A DNA stretch of 64,000 bases from Heterodera schachtii (Eukaryota > Nematoda > Chromadorea > Rhabditida > Heteroderidae): the NCBI GenBank assembly GCA_023374025.1, contig SIJG01000025.1:660765-724764 (forward strand), written 5' to 3'. The translations under genes were made by a program, and so were the position numbers. This document shows positions 51,591-63,321 of the stretch, piece by piece. The stretch's first letter is position 1. Every line of letters starts with the position of its first letter. Under the pieces are notes generated by a model. That model was given only the letters and a program-made list of their open reading frames with translations. It had not been told where the DNA came from and made no database searches.

Positions 51591-54500
51591 TTAAAAATAA
51601 GAAATTTTACTCAACTCACCAATAAAATTTAGTTTCGCTCGCCATTTTTGGACATCATCTAAATCAATACCCAAAAAATCCGCTATTTTAGCATCAGAGT
51701 TAAAGGGATACATTTGCCTGAGTCGGTCGAAATCATTCATCAATTTTTGCCATTCATCTGTCCATACTAAACGAGTAGGCCAATTGTTGAAATTAAGTTT
51801 TTTTTTTTTTATTAGAATTTTCAAAAAAATTTTTATGCCAAAAAGCTGGCGGATTGAACCAAACCAAAACAAAACAAAATGAAACTTGAGACTAGACAAG
51901 TGATAAGACCGATATTTTTCAATAAAACATTCAAAAAAAATCGCAATCGAAAAATAATGGAAAACAAGAAATTTCTCGATCAATTTTTTCAGGAATATCG
52001 CAAAATTTATATCGAAAATTTCGTACGATAAATCGATATCGTAACGGTCTTTGAACTAAACATGCAGAGAAATTGAGGTCCAATTAATTCTGATTTAAAA
52101 CCGATTGGGCTAGGTTTTCAAAAATTTCAAGAAACTGCCAACTCTTACGCATTTATATAGATTTTTAAAATTGTCAAAATAAATTGGAAATACTTTTCGT
52201 TCCTTTATCATGCTGTTGTTGTTTTTCATCAATCTTTTGTGCCTTTGAAGACGACCCAGCAGAAGTGCCAATTTTCAATTTTTTTGCCACAGAAGTGCCG
52301 CCGCCAATTTTCACTTTCTTGGCACTTCTTTTATCCATCATTGGCGCTTTGCCAGTTATGGTGGTGCTCAATTTTTCCATTTTGCTCACATTGTCTTCAT
52401 TTTGAAATGGGGTAAGTTGCTTTTGAGCAACTGAAATTGGGTCATTAGGAGTACAGAAGATTTTTTGGCATATTTTTCATCGAAGTTGAGGGCTTTTTTG
52501 GCATATTTTTCGACAATTTGAGGGTTTTTTTGACATATTTTTCGACAATTTGAGGGTTTTTTTGGCATATTTTTCGACAAATTTGGGGCGCTGCCTCGAC
52601 CACAATGGCACCGATAACTTTATAAATGAGCCGATTTCCGACTTTTTTCGAAATTAGAATTGCCGAATCACATCCCTGCTGCTGACCACTATGGTTTATC
52701 CCTCACGATCCCGCACCCGGGATAATCTGGATTTTAGACAGCCAAAATTTATAAATTACAAATTCTTAAACCGACTCTAAACCTAAACCCAAAAGCCCTG
52801 ATTTTTTAGGCCTTTCTTTGACTCAATGATTGCAGACATTCACAAAATGTTGGTGAACTACCAAAATTAGAACCTTCAAAAAGGGGCAGTCTGAAAAGAA
52901 ATGCCACAAATGTCGAAAGCCCAAATAAAAGTCGAAGAAAAATGCCAAAAATGAAAAAAAGGTCCAAAAAATAAATCACCACACCGCATTCTGCTTCATG
53001 CTTCTTCTTCCACTTGTACAGTGTTTTTCTGGTGATGCCAAAATGTTCAGCAATTTTTTTGTCGGAAATGTTTTGACCATTTTTGATTGAATAATATTGA
53101 TCAATTAATTGTTTCCGATATTTTAATGGCTGCTTTCCCCCGCCAACGCTTCGTCTTTTTTTATTTGCCAGTGATTTTTTGTTGGAAAATTCCTGATCAG
53201 AATCACTTTCCGATTCTTCTTCTTCAAACAATGAAGAAGCACTTTCATCGGCGGATGATTCTGATGATGAAACTTCATTCTCTTCTTCTACTGTTGCTGG
53301 TGGTGGTTCTTCAATGCTTGGTGGCGCCGTCGCGTCAATTGGCATCATTTTTTCTGAAAAAAAAACAAACAAAAATTCTTCCGATCAGTCATGAACGGCA
53401 CAATTAAAGGGCACGGGTTTTTATGTGCAAAAAATTCCCGAAATATAACTAAAACACTCCCGAAAAAAATGCTAAAATCAAAAAATGTAATTCTGTAAAA
53501 GATATGCAAAAAACTGTTTGATACTTGTTTAAATGCAATAATTTTAGTCAATATTTTGTAAAAAAAAATTTATTTAAATAGTTTTAAATGTTCGTAATTT
53601 TGGCAAGAAAAATTTAGAAGAAAATCAATGCCAAGATCGAACGGGAAAAAGCCCTAACTTTGCTTTAATTTTTAGGAACCAGCAAATTTTCAAATTTTTC
53701 ATTTGGCATTTGGTGATCAAACGGCTTTGATCAGATACGAAATTTAATTTTCTCAATTTATTTCCTACTTTTTCCAAAAAAAAAACGAGGCTTTAAAAAG
53801 TTACGTTTTTTGTTTTTGTCAAATTCCTTCTTCCAGGAAAGAATTGTGCTCCGTTGAAAGCCAATTTCTCCAGCAATTTTCTCCTCCATTTCATTGAATG
53901 GGAGGTCATAATTTTCATCAGTTAAATGTAAATATTTCTTTTTCAATTCAATGAATTGGTGGACAATTTGTCGCTTTTCTTCGTCAGTTTCTAAAAATAT
54001 TTTTAAAAATTAATTAATTAAATTATTTATTTATTTATTTATTATTTTTTTTGTACAACTTGGCTCTTCTCTTGCGCTTTGTGGTTGCTCATTTTCGATT
54101 ACTTTTGACAATTCTTTGTATTTTGATTTTTGAAAAATTATTTTTATTTTCGGATATGCTCCTAAATAATAATTAGGTATGTTGGTTAATTATTATTTGA
54201 TTATTTATTAAATTTAAAACAGCAAAATGTATTTAATTTTTTAAAATCCTTAAATTCAATTCAAGTTCCCTTGACCAATCTCGGCATCACCGGGCCAAAA
54301 ATTAAATTTCGAATTTAATTAATTTAAATTTGTAAAACTCGGAAAATTAATTTTATTCGCAGTTAATTCAATTTTTTTTTACTTTTCGCTGGCTCCGAAT
54401 TTGATCTGGACATCTGTTTTTCGGTTTGCTTATCGTTTCCTAGCAAATCTGATTTAGTTCTGGTGAATTTTGGCTGATCATTCAGTTGCCTTTTCGTTTG

Positions 54501-56814
54501 TTTTTGGCCCATCGGTTCCGTTTTTGATCTGCTGATGTTCAACGACTGAACGGGATCAGTTTGCTTTTCCTTCAATTTACGATTGTCCATCATCGGATGG
54601 GGTTTAATTTCGCTAATTGTTGACTGATCAGAGCCCTTCGTGCTGATCGTTGACTGATCGGAGATTTCTCTTTCCATTCGCTTACGTTCATTCGTGCTAA
54701 TCATTGACTGATCAGACGTTTGTTTTCCTATTACAATGCCCTTTGTCGTGATAGTTGACTGATCAGAGGCCATTGACCGATCAGAAAATTGTCTTTCCAT
54801 TACAATGCTCTTCGCCCTAATCAATGACTGATCAGTTCGGTGAGCCGTTGGCTGATCAATCCGTCGAGTTTGCGTTTGTTTATTGCGCTTTGGTTCTGTA
54901 TTATTTCTGCTGCTGGTTGGTTTTTCAAAGATTTGCCTTTCCGTTTGTTTACTATCCTTTACACTGATTATTGACTGATCAGAGGCCATTGACCGATCAG
55001 AAACTTGCCCTCCCATTACAATGCCCTTCCCTCTGATCATTGACTGGTCAGTTCGGTGGGTCGTTAGCTGATCAGTCGGTCGAGTTTGCGTTATTTGCGT
55101 CTGTTTGGTTTGCTTCGGTTCTGTGTTAATTCTGCTGGTCGTTGGCTGATCAGAAAATTGTCTTCCGCCGATTGCAATGTCTTTCCCTCTGATCATTGAC
55201 TGATCAGTTCGGTGGGTCGTTAGCTGATCAGTCGGTCGAGTTTGCGTTATTTGCGTCTGTTTGGTTTGCTTCGGTTCTGTGTTAATTCTGCTGGTCGTTG
55301 GCTGATCAGAAAATTGTCTTCCTATTTCAATGCCCTTCCCTCTGATCATTGACTGGTCAGTTCGGTGGGTCGTTAGCTGATCAGTCGGTCGAGTTTGCGT
55401 TATTTGCGTCTGTTTGGTTTGCTTCGGTTCTGTGTTAATTCTGCTGGTCGTTGGCTGATCAGAAAATTGTCTTCCGCCGATTGCAATGTCTTTCCCTCTG
55501 ATCATTGACTGATCAGTTCGGTGGGTCGTTAGCTGATCAGTCGGTCGAGTTTGCGTTATTTGCGTCTGTTTGGTTTGCTTCGGTTCTGTGTTAATTCTGC
55601 TGGTCGTTGGCTGATCAGAAAATTGTCTTCCTATTTCAATGCCCTTCCCTCTGATCATTGACTGATCAGTTCGGTGGGTCGTTAGCTGATCAGTCGGTCG
55701 AGTTTGCGTTATTTGCGTCTGTTTGGTTTGGTTCGGTTCTGTGTTAATTCTGCTGGTCGTTGGCTGATCAGAAAATTGTCTTCCGCCGATTGCAATGTCT
55801 TTCCCTCTGATCATTGACTGATCAGTTCGGTGGGTCGTTAGCTGATCAGTCGGTCGAGTTTGCGTTATTTGCGTCTGTTTGGTTTGGTTCGGTTCTGTGT
55901 TAATTCTGCTGGTCGTTGGCTGATCAGAAAATTGTCTTCCGCCGATTGCAATGTCTTTCCCTCTGATCATTGACTGATCAGTTCGGTGGGTCGTTAGCTG
56001 ATCAGTCGGTCGAGTTTGCGTCTGTTTGGCGCGATTGGTTTGATTCGGTTCTGTATTAATTCTGCTGGTTGTTGGCTGATCAGAAAATTGTCTTCCGCCG
56101 ATTGCAATGTCTTTCCCTCTGATCATAGACTGATCAGTTTGGTGACTCGTTGGCTGATCAATCCTTCGAGTTTGCGTCTGTTTGGTGCGATTCGCTTCTA
56201 TATTAATTCTGCTGGTTGTTGACTGATCAGAAATTTGTCTTCCTATTTCAATGCCCTTCCCTCTGATCATTGACTGATCAGTTTGGTGAGTCGTTGGCTG
56301 ATCAATCCTTCGAGTCTGCGTCTGTTTGGCGCGATTGGGTACTGTATTAAATCTGCTGGTTGTTGGATGATCATTGCGTTGCTTTCCAGCCGAGGGTTTA
56401 ATCGGGATTTGTGGTTTTGCATGCGCATAATTTGTTTGAAATAAATCATCCACAAAAACATCAAATGACATATTTTCGACATGCTTTTGTGGCAATGTAA
56501 ATAAATCATCCACAAAATCAACAAATGGCATATTTTCGATATCATTTTGTGGCAATGTTTGTTCCTTAATACCCATAAATTATTGGTATATTAAAAATAT
56601 TAAAGCAATTTCTCCAGAGTTTCGATATTTTTCAACATTTATTATTATTATTTTTTACAATTTTCGACATTTTTAAATGTTTTCATTGTTTGTCGGGATT
56701 TATTTGACTCACACTTGGCCCCGGCTCAACACGATCTCGGCGGTTCTTGTCCCTATCAACACTTTCCAATTCAATTGTCAAAAATAATAAGCCGAAAATG
56801 ATTGACCATAACAT
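51591..56814 (-). CDS. Secreted-looking repeat protein with three HTH modules, about 1,117 aa, family unknown
   Basis: Exons: 56814-56713, 56564-54383, 54161-54060, 53990-53805, 53353-52985, 52430-52194, 51766-51591. The signal peptide exon encodes MLWSIIFGLLFLTIELES and has a GTGAGT donor and a trans-splice-like acceptor 5 nt before its ATG. Its junction to the next exon (TATTAAG acceptor) is the weakest; the alternative start is the ATG at 56576 (1,087 aa, no signal). Next come two FVDDLF acidic motifs, tandem 51/52-aa repeats (TDQSMIRGKDIAIGGRQFSD) and a Ser/Lys-rich part. The three related helix-turn-helix modules are EKIAGEIGFQRSTILSWKK, KKIAEHFGITRKTLYKWKKK and AKIADFLGIDLDDVQKWRAK. Basic NLS-like blocks (ANKKRRS, KKLKIG) and a Ser/Glu-rich acidic stretch lie between modules. 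Exons 3-6 are all phase 1-1. The C-terminus is uncertain: a GTGAGT at 51619 could lead to a further exon. Possible effector or transcription-factor-like protein; this is inference. Confidence 0.65.
52455..52585. repeat. 36-bp tandem repeat, four copies, in an HTH-gene intron
   Basis: Units of TTTTTTGGCATATTTTTCGA plus CAATTTGAGGG. The Lys/Tyr-rich frame it opens on the minus strand is repeat-derived. Confidence 0.7.
52600..52678 (-). mobile_element. Truncated end of the element A family
   Basis: On the minus strand the sequence starts CAGGGATGTGATTCGGCAAT and has a further CGGAAATCGG, close to the element A terminus. It lies in an intron of the HTH gene. No matching second end or duplication was found. 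Confidence 0.35.
54826..56380 (-). repeat. Coding minisatellite, 153/156-bp units
   Basis: Seven well-conserved units are spaced 156, 153, 156, 153, 156 and 156 bp apart, measured on the repeated AGCTGATCAGTCGGTC start at 55066, 55222, 55375, 55531, 55684, 55840 and 55996. More diverged units lie on both sides. The 3-bp difference alternates GKDIAIGGRQ with GKGIEIGRQ, so part of the array grew by duplication of a two-unit block of 309 bp. All units stay in frame. TGATCA occurs several times per unit. Confidence 0.9.
56713..56814 (-). other. Signal-peptide exon upstream of the repeat/HTH gene
   Basis: A 34-codon exon encodes MLWSIIFGLLFLTIELES followed by VDRDKNRRDRVEPGPS. It is bounded by a TTTAG acceptor 5 nt before the ATG and a perfect GTGAGT donor. 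Unspliced, the frame runs nine codons further to a TGA at 56683, giving a 43-aa secreted peptide ending in INPDKQ, so a separate small peptide gene is the alternative. Spliced in phase 0 to 56564, it fuses in frame to the repeat exon. An ATGCCA hexamer, the sequence of the dorsal-gland promoter box described in Globodera, lies about 150 nt upstream at 56966-56971, but this hexamer is common in the window. Confidence 0.55.
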
Positions 56815-56819
56815 TTTAA

Positions 56820-56821
56820 CT
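56820..56821 (-). promoter_or_regulatory. Likely trans-splice acceptor before the signal-peptide exon
   Basis: TTACATATTTAG ends 5 nt before the ATG at 56814. No comparable acceptor precedes the alternative start at 56576, which favours the signal-peptide start. Confidence 0.5.
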
Positions 56822-59113
56822 AAATATGTAATAATAAAATTGAGAAAAATTAAAATATTAAGAAAATAATAATATATTAGTAATAATAAAATAAATTTTG
56901 CTTTATAAAAATATTTGGCAATCAAAAAAAATATTAAATAAATTTATTATACTTTTCAAATAAAATGGCATTAAAAGCTTCGTTTAATGGTTAATGCAAA
57001 TGCAAATATATATTTATTGATTGCCAACATTAAAATATATAATAAAAAAAACATAAAAAATATTTGTTTAAATAATTTTTATCAAATTTTAAAATATAAA
57101 ACAAAATTAAATTTATAAATTGTTTTTCCCATTCTCGGGAATTTTCACAGTTACAAAATTTTAATATTTAAAAAAACATACAAAATTTTTGTTTTTAATT
57201 TTTGAAAATTTTTGGAAATAAAACTTTAAATTTAAATTTTCAAATTCGTTATTCTCTATTCTTCGGAACTTCCATTTATGGACAGCTCCAAACTTTGCTA
57301 TTTGTTCTCCTCGCCCTTTGTTTCCATGACAGCGCCGCCATTCTCTCGCGCCATTCACTCATTTGTCCATGGCCACAAATTTTGCCCCATTATTGCCCGA
57401 GGGCTTTGGATTTTATTGTTGTTTAAAAATGCCGACAAAAGGGCATTAATTAATTATTTACAACAAAAAAAAAGTGGATAAATTATTGTTTAATAATATG
57501 GTATGACTTCAGTGTGTCCCTTTTTTAATTAAGAATTTTATTTTTGTAATCATTCATAAAAATAAAGAGTTAGTTTAAATTCAAAAAAGATTATTAATAA
57601 TAAATGATGAAATTAGAGAAAATTTCATTAAATTTTAAGGGATTTTTAACGTTTTTATTGTTAACTCATCAATTTTTATTTTTGATAAAATCTGTCAACA
57701 AATCTTAAATTTTGAACTTTTTTGTCACTAAGCCTCGAGTAAATTAACATTTTTACGATAAATAATTGTTTTTTATACTTACTTAATTTTAAGGGATTTT
57801 TTTTCCATATAAACATTTTTTAACTCAAATTCCTATTTTTTGACAAAATCTGTCAATAAATCTCACACAAATTTTCAAAAAATTTTCTTTCGGCAGTAAG
57901 CCACAAGTAAACTTAAGCTTTAAATAATTGTTTTTTTTAAGTATTTCATTAATTTCAAGTAGTTCTGCTTGGATGATTCATCTTTTTTCTTCAATTCATT
58001 CATCCGATTTATTTTATTTTATTTTTTCACTTCGATTTCCCCCTCCCCCCCCCCCCCAATTCTCCGCTGCGCGACAATCGCTGAAAACATTTTTAATTGC
58101 CATTTTTATGGGTTCTCTCCCCACCAGTCAGCCCCCCTCATTTTGTTTAAGCACCGATGAAGAACAAGCTGAGAAATTGAACAAAAATTGAAATAAATAA
58201 AATGCTTTACAAACTTCCCAATTCATTTCTTTTAGCCCCGAAAATTTCAATTCTTTCTTAATTTTAAATTAATCGATGAATTTATTAATTATAATTATTT
58301 TCTTTAATTTTGTCTCATATAATTTCATAAAATTTAATATTCGATACATAGTTTGATTAAAAATTTTTGAATTTTCAGATTTTGCAGAAAAAATTTCTGG
58401 AATAGGCATAATTCTCTCTTTCCTTCCTTGAAAATACCAAATTTTTTTTCGACATTTGAACCCGGAAATTGTGTATTCCTGAGCCTTTATATTTTTAACG
58501 AGACCTTTGGCCTTTCTTGCTTCGCTTTATACACACGTATTTGGATTTTAAAAACGCTTAATCTCATTTATTTAAATATTTATTTAAAATTCAGGGCAAT
58601 AACATTACCTCGTCGGGAAGGGAATATTCACGAAAAAATAGAGAAAAAAGATACGAATTTTTTCTAAAAAAATCTAACAAACTCATCATTTAAAGACTAT
58701 TAAACTTTTTTTTTAAAAATCCAATTACCCCTCCTTTTATGTGGAACATTCCCCCCCCCCCACTCACTTATGTGAAAAAGCATTGGTGCCCCCTAATTTT
58801 TTTTTGGGGAGGGGGGGGGAGGGGTGATTTGCCCCTCGGGCACTTTTGCGTCTGCTGTTTGTTGTGGAAGTGAAAAAGCACACGACAATTTGTGGTGCAC
58901 CACGACACAGCAGCAGCAACAACAACAATTTCGGTGGGGGTTGTGTTCCAATTTCGTCGCCCCATCTGTGCTTGTGCTGTTCTATTCGTTCGTTCGCTTT
59001 GCTTTTGTGTTGTTGAGACGGTCGGTCCCATCCTTCCGCCCGAGGGGCTTTTATTTGTCGGACGGCGGATGAGTCACACACACTCAACACACATCAGTGA
59101 GTCATGCCATCCC

Positions 59114-59116
<3 letters not shown>

Positions 59117-59149
<33 letters not shown>
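59117..59149 (+). repeat. Run of about 33 C
   Basis: An almost pure cytosine homopolymer. Runs of 8-14 C or G are frequent in the 57-62 kb region and elsewhere, so assembly length errors are likely. Confidence 0.85.
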
Positions 59150-59152
<3 letters not shown>

Positions 59153-59439
59153 CGCCGGGCGAGGGGAAAAACGAACGAAAAAAAAAACCTGTTTTTTGAG
59201 CCAGCCCCACCCCATCTTGCGAAAATTTTGAATTTTACAAGCAACAAACAAAGCAGCAACATACATACATAGTTTAAAAAATTAATTGTTTTTTTTATTG
59301 GAATTTTTGAGGATAGACGGCTGTCAACAATTTTTACTTATAAATCATCAATGGCAAAACCATTCAAAAAAGAGTTGTTTTTTAAGTGTTGGGAATTTAC
59401 AATATTTATTTCCTTTTGTGTTTTTGTTTTACTCTTGAC

Positions 59440-59549
59440 TGAGGGCTCCATTTTCCAACTTCTGGCGGAGGGCGGGGCGAGCGGGGCTTTATTGGAGGGG
59501 GCGAGTTCTAATGGAGGGGGGAGGCGGCTATATTAAAGGAAATACGGTA
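59440..59549. mobile_element. Partial CCGTATTT-family MITE
   Basis: GC-rich GGGGCTTTATTGGAGGGGG sequence ends in TTAAAGGAAATACGGTA, matching the termini at 6588 and 22782. The left end is not clear. Confidence 0.3.
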
Positions 59550-60371
59550 TAATTCTCTCGGGCACAATTCACTTCAAGTGGCTCTTCTTAATTTCGTTTT
59601 TTATGTTCAAATAATTTGAAAATCATTATTATCAATTACAATTATAATTGTTACACATGGACAATTTGTTTCTTTTTCTTTCTCTCTTTCTCATGCCGTC
59701 CGTCGGCTGTCACTTTCACTTTGTCTCTCTCTCATCATAATTTTTTTTTCTTTTGTCTTTTCTCTTTACCCTCTCCTCTTAATTTGTGTGGTTCTGCTGC
59801 TCTCTAACCTGGTGACAATGTGACAATTTTCACCCACGGCTGCCACTGAAAATTGTATTTCGTCCCGCCGCCGCCCCCGGGGGGCAAAATCCCGTGCAAA
59901 TTGATGACGACGGACGACCACCACCACCACGAGCACCATCAAAATTCAAAATTTCCCCCTCAAATTCGTTGCCGTCGGCGATGGATTTTCATTCATTCAC
60001 TCTCATCATTCATCAGTTTCTCGCATAACCATTGCACACATTCATCCCATCCCTTTCACACATTATTATTGTTTTTGTGCCACACAAATTATGCAAATTT
60101 GAAATCGATTCCATGCATTGAAAAGTTTCGTCAAAATTTTTCGGGAATTATTATCTTCAAAATTCTACACAACACTCGCTTTTCTCGCGCATTTCAAGGC
60201 GACACATAATTACTTTTTCATGAAATTATTAAGACAGCATAAACATAATCAATTAGAGAGTTAATGATAAAATTTCTTGACATTTGACAAATCGAGACCG
60301 AAAGCGATGGTTCAAAAAGAATATAGAGAAAATCTTATTTGTTAGTGAAGCTTTTTTGAGGGTAAAACTCT

Positions 60372-60446
60372 GGGGCGGACCGGCTTTGAACCGGAGTCTC
60401 TGGCTTTCCGGACCAGTGTTCTACCAACTCTGAACTACCCCTCATT
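60372..60446 (-). pseudogene. tRNA-like sequence with a good anticodon stem but broken acceptor stem
   Basis: A box TAGTTCAGAGTTGG, D stem GTTC/GAAC, anticodon stem CTGGT/GCCAG with loop CCGGAAA, and B box GTTCAAAGC are present. The acceptor stem has at least three mismatches, and position 33 is C. The anticodon position would read GGA, yet no long Ser-type variable arm is present. Likely a pseudogene or pol III element. Confidence 0.45.
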
Positions 60447-60798
60447 CCCTTATTAGCTTGATCATAGTCGTGATTAAAATCCATTCATCTTCCTCTCGGG
60501 AAAGCTTCTTCTTTTCTATCTCAGTTCGATAGTCTAGATTTAGATTACCGAATCAGTTTTTTTTTTTTCATACTAAATCACATTCGAGTATAATTAATTC
60601 TTAAATTCGAATTAATTTATTTTATCCTCCAATTAAAAACATTGCGCAATTTTAAACTTTTTCAATTTTTTGAAAAAGTGCAAATCACAAAACAAAAAAT
60701 TTTCTAATTCAATGACAACCTTCAAGGCTCGGTTTGACCTTCACTAGCACCCTCGTCCTTCTGTGGTCTGATGAGTGAGTCCTTTTGGACATTATCAC

Positions 60799-61426
60799 TA
60801 GGGCGAGGATTTCTAGTTTTTTAACTATTTTTTCTGCGGCTTTATTTAGACGGGAAATGCACGAAAAACACATTTTTAGCTCGGAAATTCTTCGTTTTAA
60901 CGCCACTATTCATCACTAGGAATCACTATTTTGGAGCTTTGCCACTAAAAAAAACTATTTCGGAAGTTGGCCACTAAAATAGTTTTTTGCCACTATTTTG
61001 GCGTTTTGTCATTATTTTTGCCACTATTTTGGCATTTTTTGGAAAATTTACCAAAAAAATGCAATAAAAAAACGAAAAATACACCCAAGAATCGACCTAA
61101 AAAATTCAAAAAATACACCCCTAAGAATCGACCTAAAAAATTCAAAAAAACACCCCTAAGAATTGGAAAAATTTCACAAAAATTCTTCCCCCTAATTTTT
61201 TTTTCTTGTTCAATATTTGCTAAGAAAATATTTTGTAACTGCAATAAGTGAATAAAATTTTTGCCTTAATTTTAAATATTTTCAAATTAAAAAACAGCTA
61301 TTTAAAAAAATTACACCCCTAAATTTAGAACTTTTTCGCCACTATTTTTGCCACTATTTTGGCATTTTTTTCTCACTATTTAGTTAATTATTTTGGGGTT
61401 TTTTGCCACTAAAAATCCTCGCCCTA
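60799..61426. mobile_element. hAT-like non-autonomous element C, 628 bp
   Basis: The ends TAGGGCGAGGATTT and AAATCCTCGCCCTA are inverted repeats. An exact 8-bp duplication ATTATCAC flanks them (60791-60798 and 61427-61434). The interior repeats GCCACTATTTTGGC near the ends and has a three-copy tandem repeat (ACACCCCTAAGAATCGACC, about 61080-61165). It shares the TAGGG terminus with element B. No transposase is visible. Confidence 0.85.
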
Positions 61427-63321
61427 ATTATCACTCACAAGACGACGTCTCCAAGATTTTTTATAAATTATTAAATTAATTTTCGAAATACACAGAGAGC
61501 TCGGGGATCTTCGCGCGGGGATATGTTTAATCCCAGGCGAATAATGGCACATTTTTAAAAATAAGGGTGATTTTAAGGGATTAATCCGGCAGATTTGGGA
61601 TCAGCAATAAATTTTGAGTAATGGTCCGATCACAGACCTCCAATTTTTATCCTTCCAGACTTTATTCATTATCCAGCCCATTTTTCCTTTAAAAATTTAA
61701 CCAATTTTCTCATGCTTTTTCAATTACTTCACCATTTGTGCTGCTCAATTGCAACAATAAAATTGCATACTCCCGAATTCCAAGAATATTTCTCCCTAAT
61801 TGGTTATCATGATATTCCTCCAAAAATGAAAATCCCCCCAAATAAACCACGCACGCTGTGTGCTTGCTTCTTAAACCTATAAATTTGCAAAACGGATTTA
61901 TGTGCTCCGCTTAAATCTGTACCATCAGCACAGCAGCGAAGGCATTCCGCTCCCCCCCCCCCCCGCCTCGTCCGTCGACCATTTGTGACAGTTGGACGCG
62001 CGGAGATTTCATCAACAGATTCATAGGGGGGGGGGGGATGTTGGGGTGAAACGGCCTTGAGCGATCAAATGGCTGCAGTTTGACGGGAGACGCTTCGGTT
62101 GGTTGGACGGACGGACTGACGCATGGAAATTTGGGAAGAAATGGTGCGCAGTGTGTCAGCCGACCTCCCCCGTCTTCGCCCCCCCCCCGCCCCCGAAAAG
62201 CGACAAAATTTCTCTCCCCCCGGCGAGGACGGCTCGCCCCGACCGATCTGCCGCTGCTGCTTGGTGATGGGTGTAGTACACACATATTCGCTTGCTAACC
62301 CCTAATGAGTTTGACTAATTGTAAGATGGGTCTCTCTGCTGTTTGCTGTTTGCTGTTGGATAATTTGAATTTTGGCATTCATTCAAAAATTCAAAATGCC
62401 ACCTGTAGATGAGTCATTGAAAAAAAAAATCACTGACAAAAAAGCAATTTTTCAGGGACAATTGGAAATTATCCCTTTTGAATTGAATAAAGAGATTCGG
62501 ACGAGTGAATCGGTTGCCCGATGAGCTTTACCATACCGCTCATTTGTCAGCCCGGTGGGCCCATTAAATTTTGAAAAATTACCTGGCCTATGCCACCCGG
62601 TTAAATGGGCTTTTTTTTACCGCATGGCATGTGCCCGATCAATTGTCTGTGCCTAAGCCCTGGCCCGGGAATACCAAAATTTTGGATCCCTAATGGGAAC
62701 ATCCGTATGTAAATAGCCTGCTAATTCATTAAATATAATATTTTTTATTTGTTTTTTTTATCAACACCTTTTCACTATGCCTTAGGGTTTATTTTTCGCC
62801 TTTTTTCCTACCGTAATAAACAATTGCTAATTATTATTGAATTTGCGTTGTTCAGCATGCTGCAATCAGTGTCTTTGATCAAGAAAAAGCGTCGGAGAGA
62901 AGAAATTCATTATTATTGGATTGGGCTGTTGTTTGTTGTTTTATTATTTGTCTCCCATTCACCCTCGACGCCAATTTCTCCCGATTCTCTCCTCCCTCCC
63001 CCCTAATAATATTTCGTTTGCCCCCTCCGGCGATGTTGTGTTATTATGATGATCAGAGAACAAGTTTCGTGCACGTACGTACGAATTGCGCAGCACCCTA
63101 TCTATGTGTATGAGAATGATGTACGCGTTGCGCAGCACAACTTCCACAACACTTTTTACTGTTTATGTCCGTCTTAAATACATTTTATAAGAAAATTTGG
63201 TGCCATTTCAGCGCTGCCTTTTTGGTCCCGAAATTTGAAAAAAATAGGATTTAATAATTCCCGAATTCCGCCGCTTTCCCGGTCCGGCTTCTTCGAGCTT
63301 TGTATGTGCAATTACGACTCA

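Noticed and set aside
56966..56971. ATGCCA dorsal-gland promoter box upstream of the repeat/HTH gene
   Set aside because: A single hexamer that is common throughout the window is not evidence by itself.
59853..60209. His-rich frame (DDHHHHEHH) on the plus strand
   Set aside because: Low-complexity CAC repeats followed by random-looking sequence; no start context or domain.
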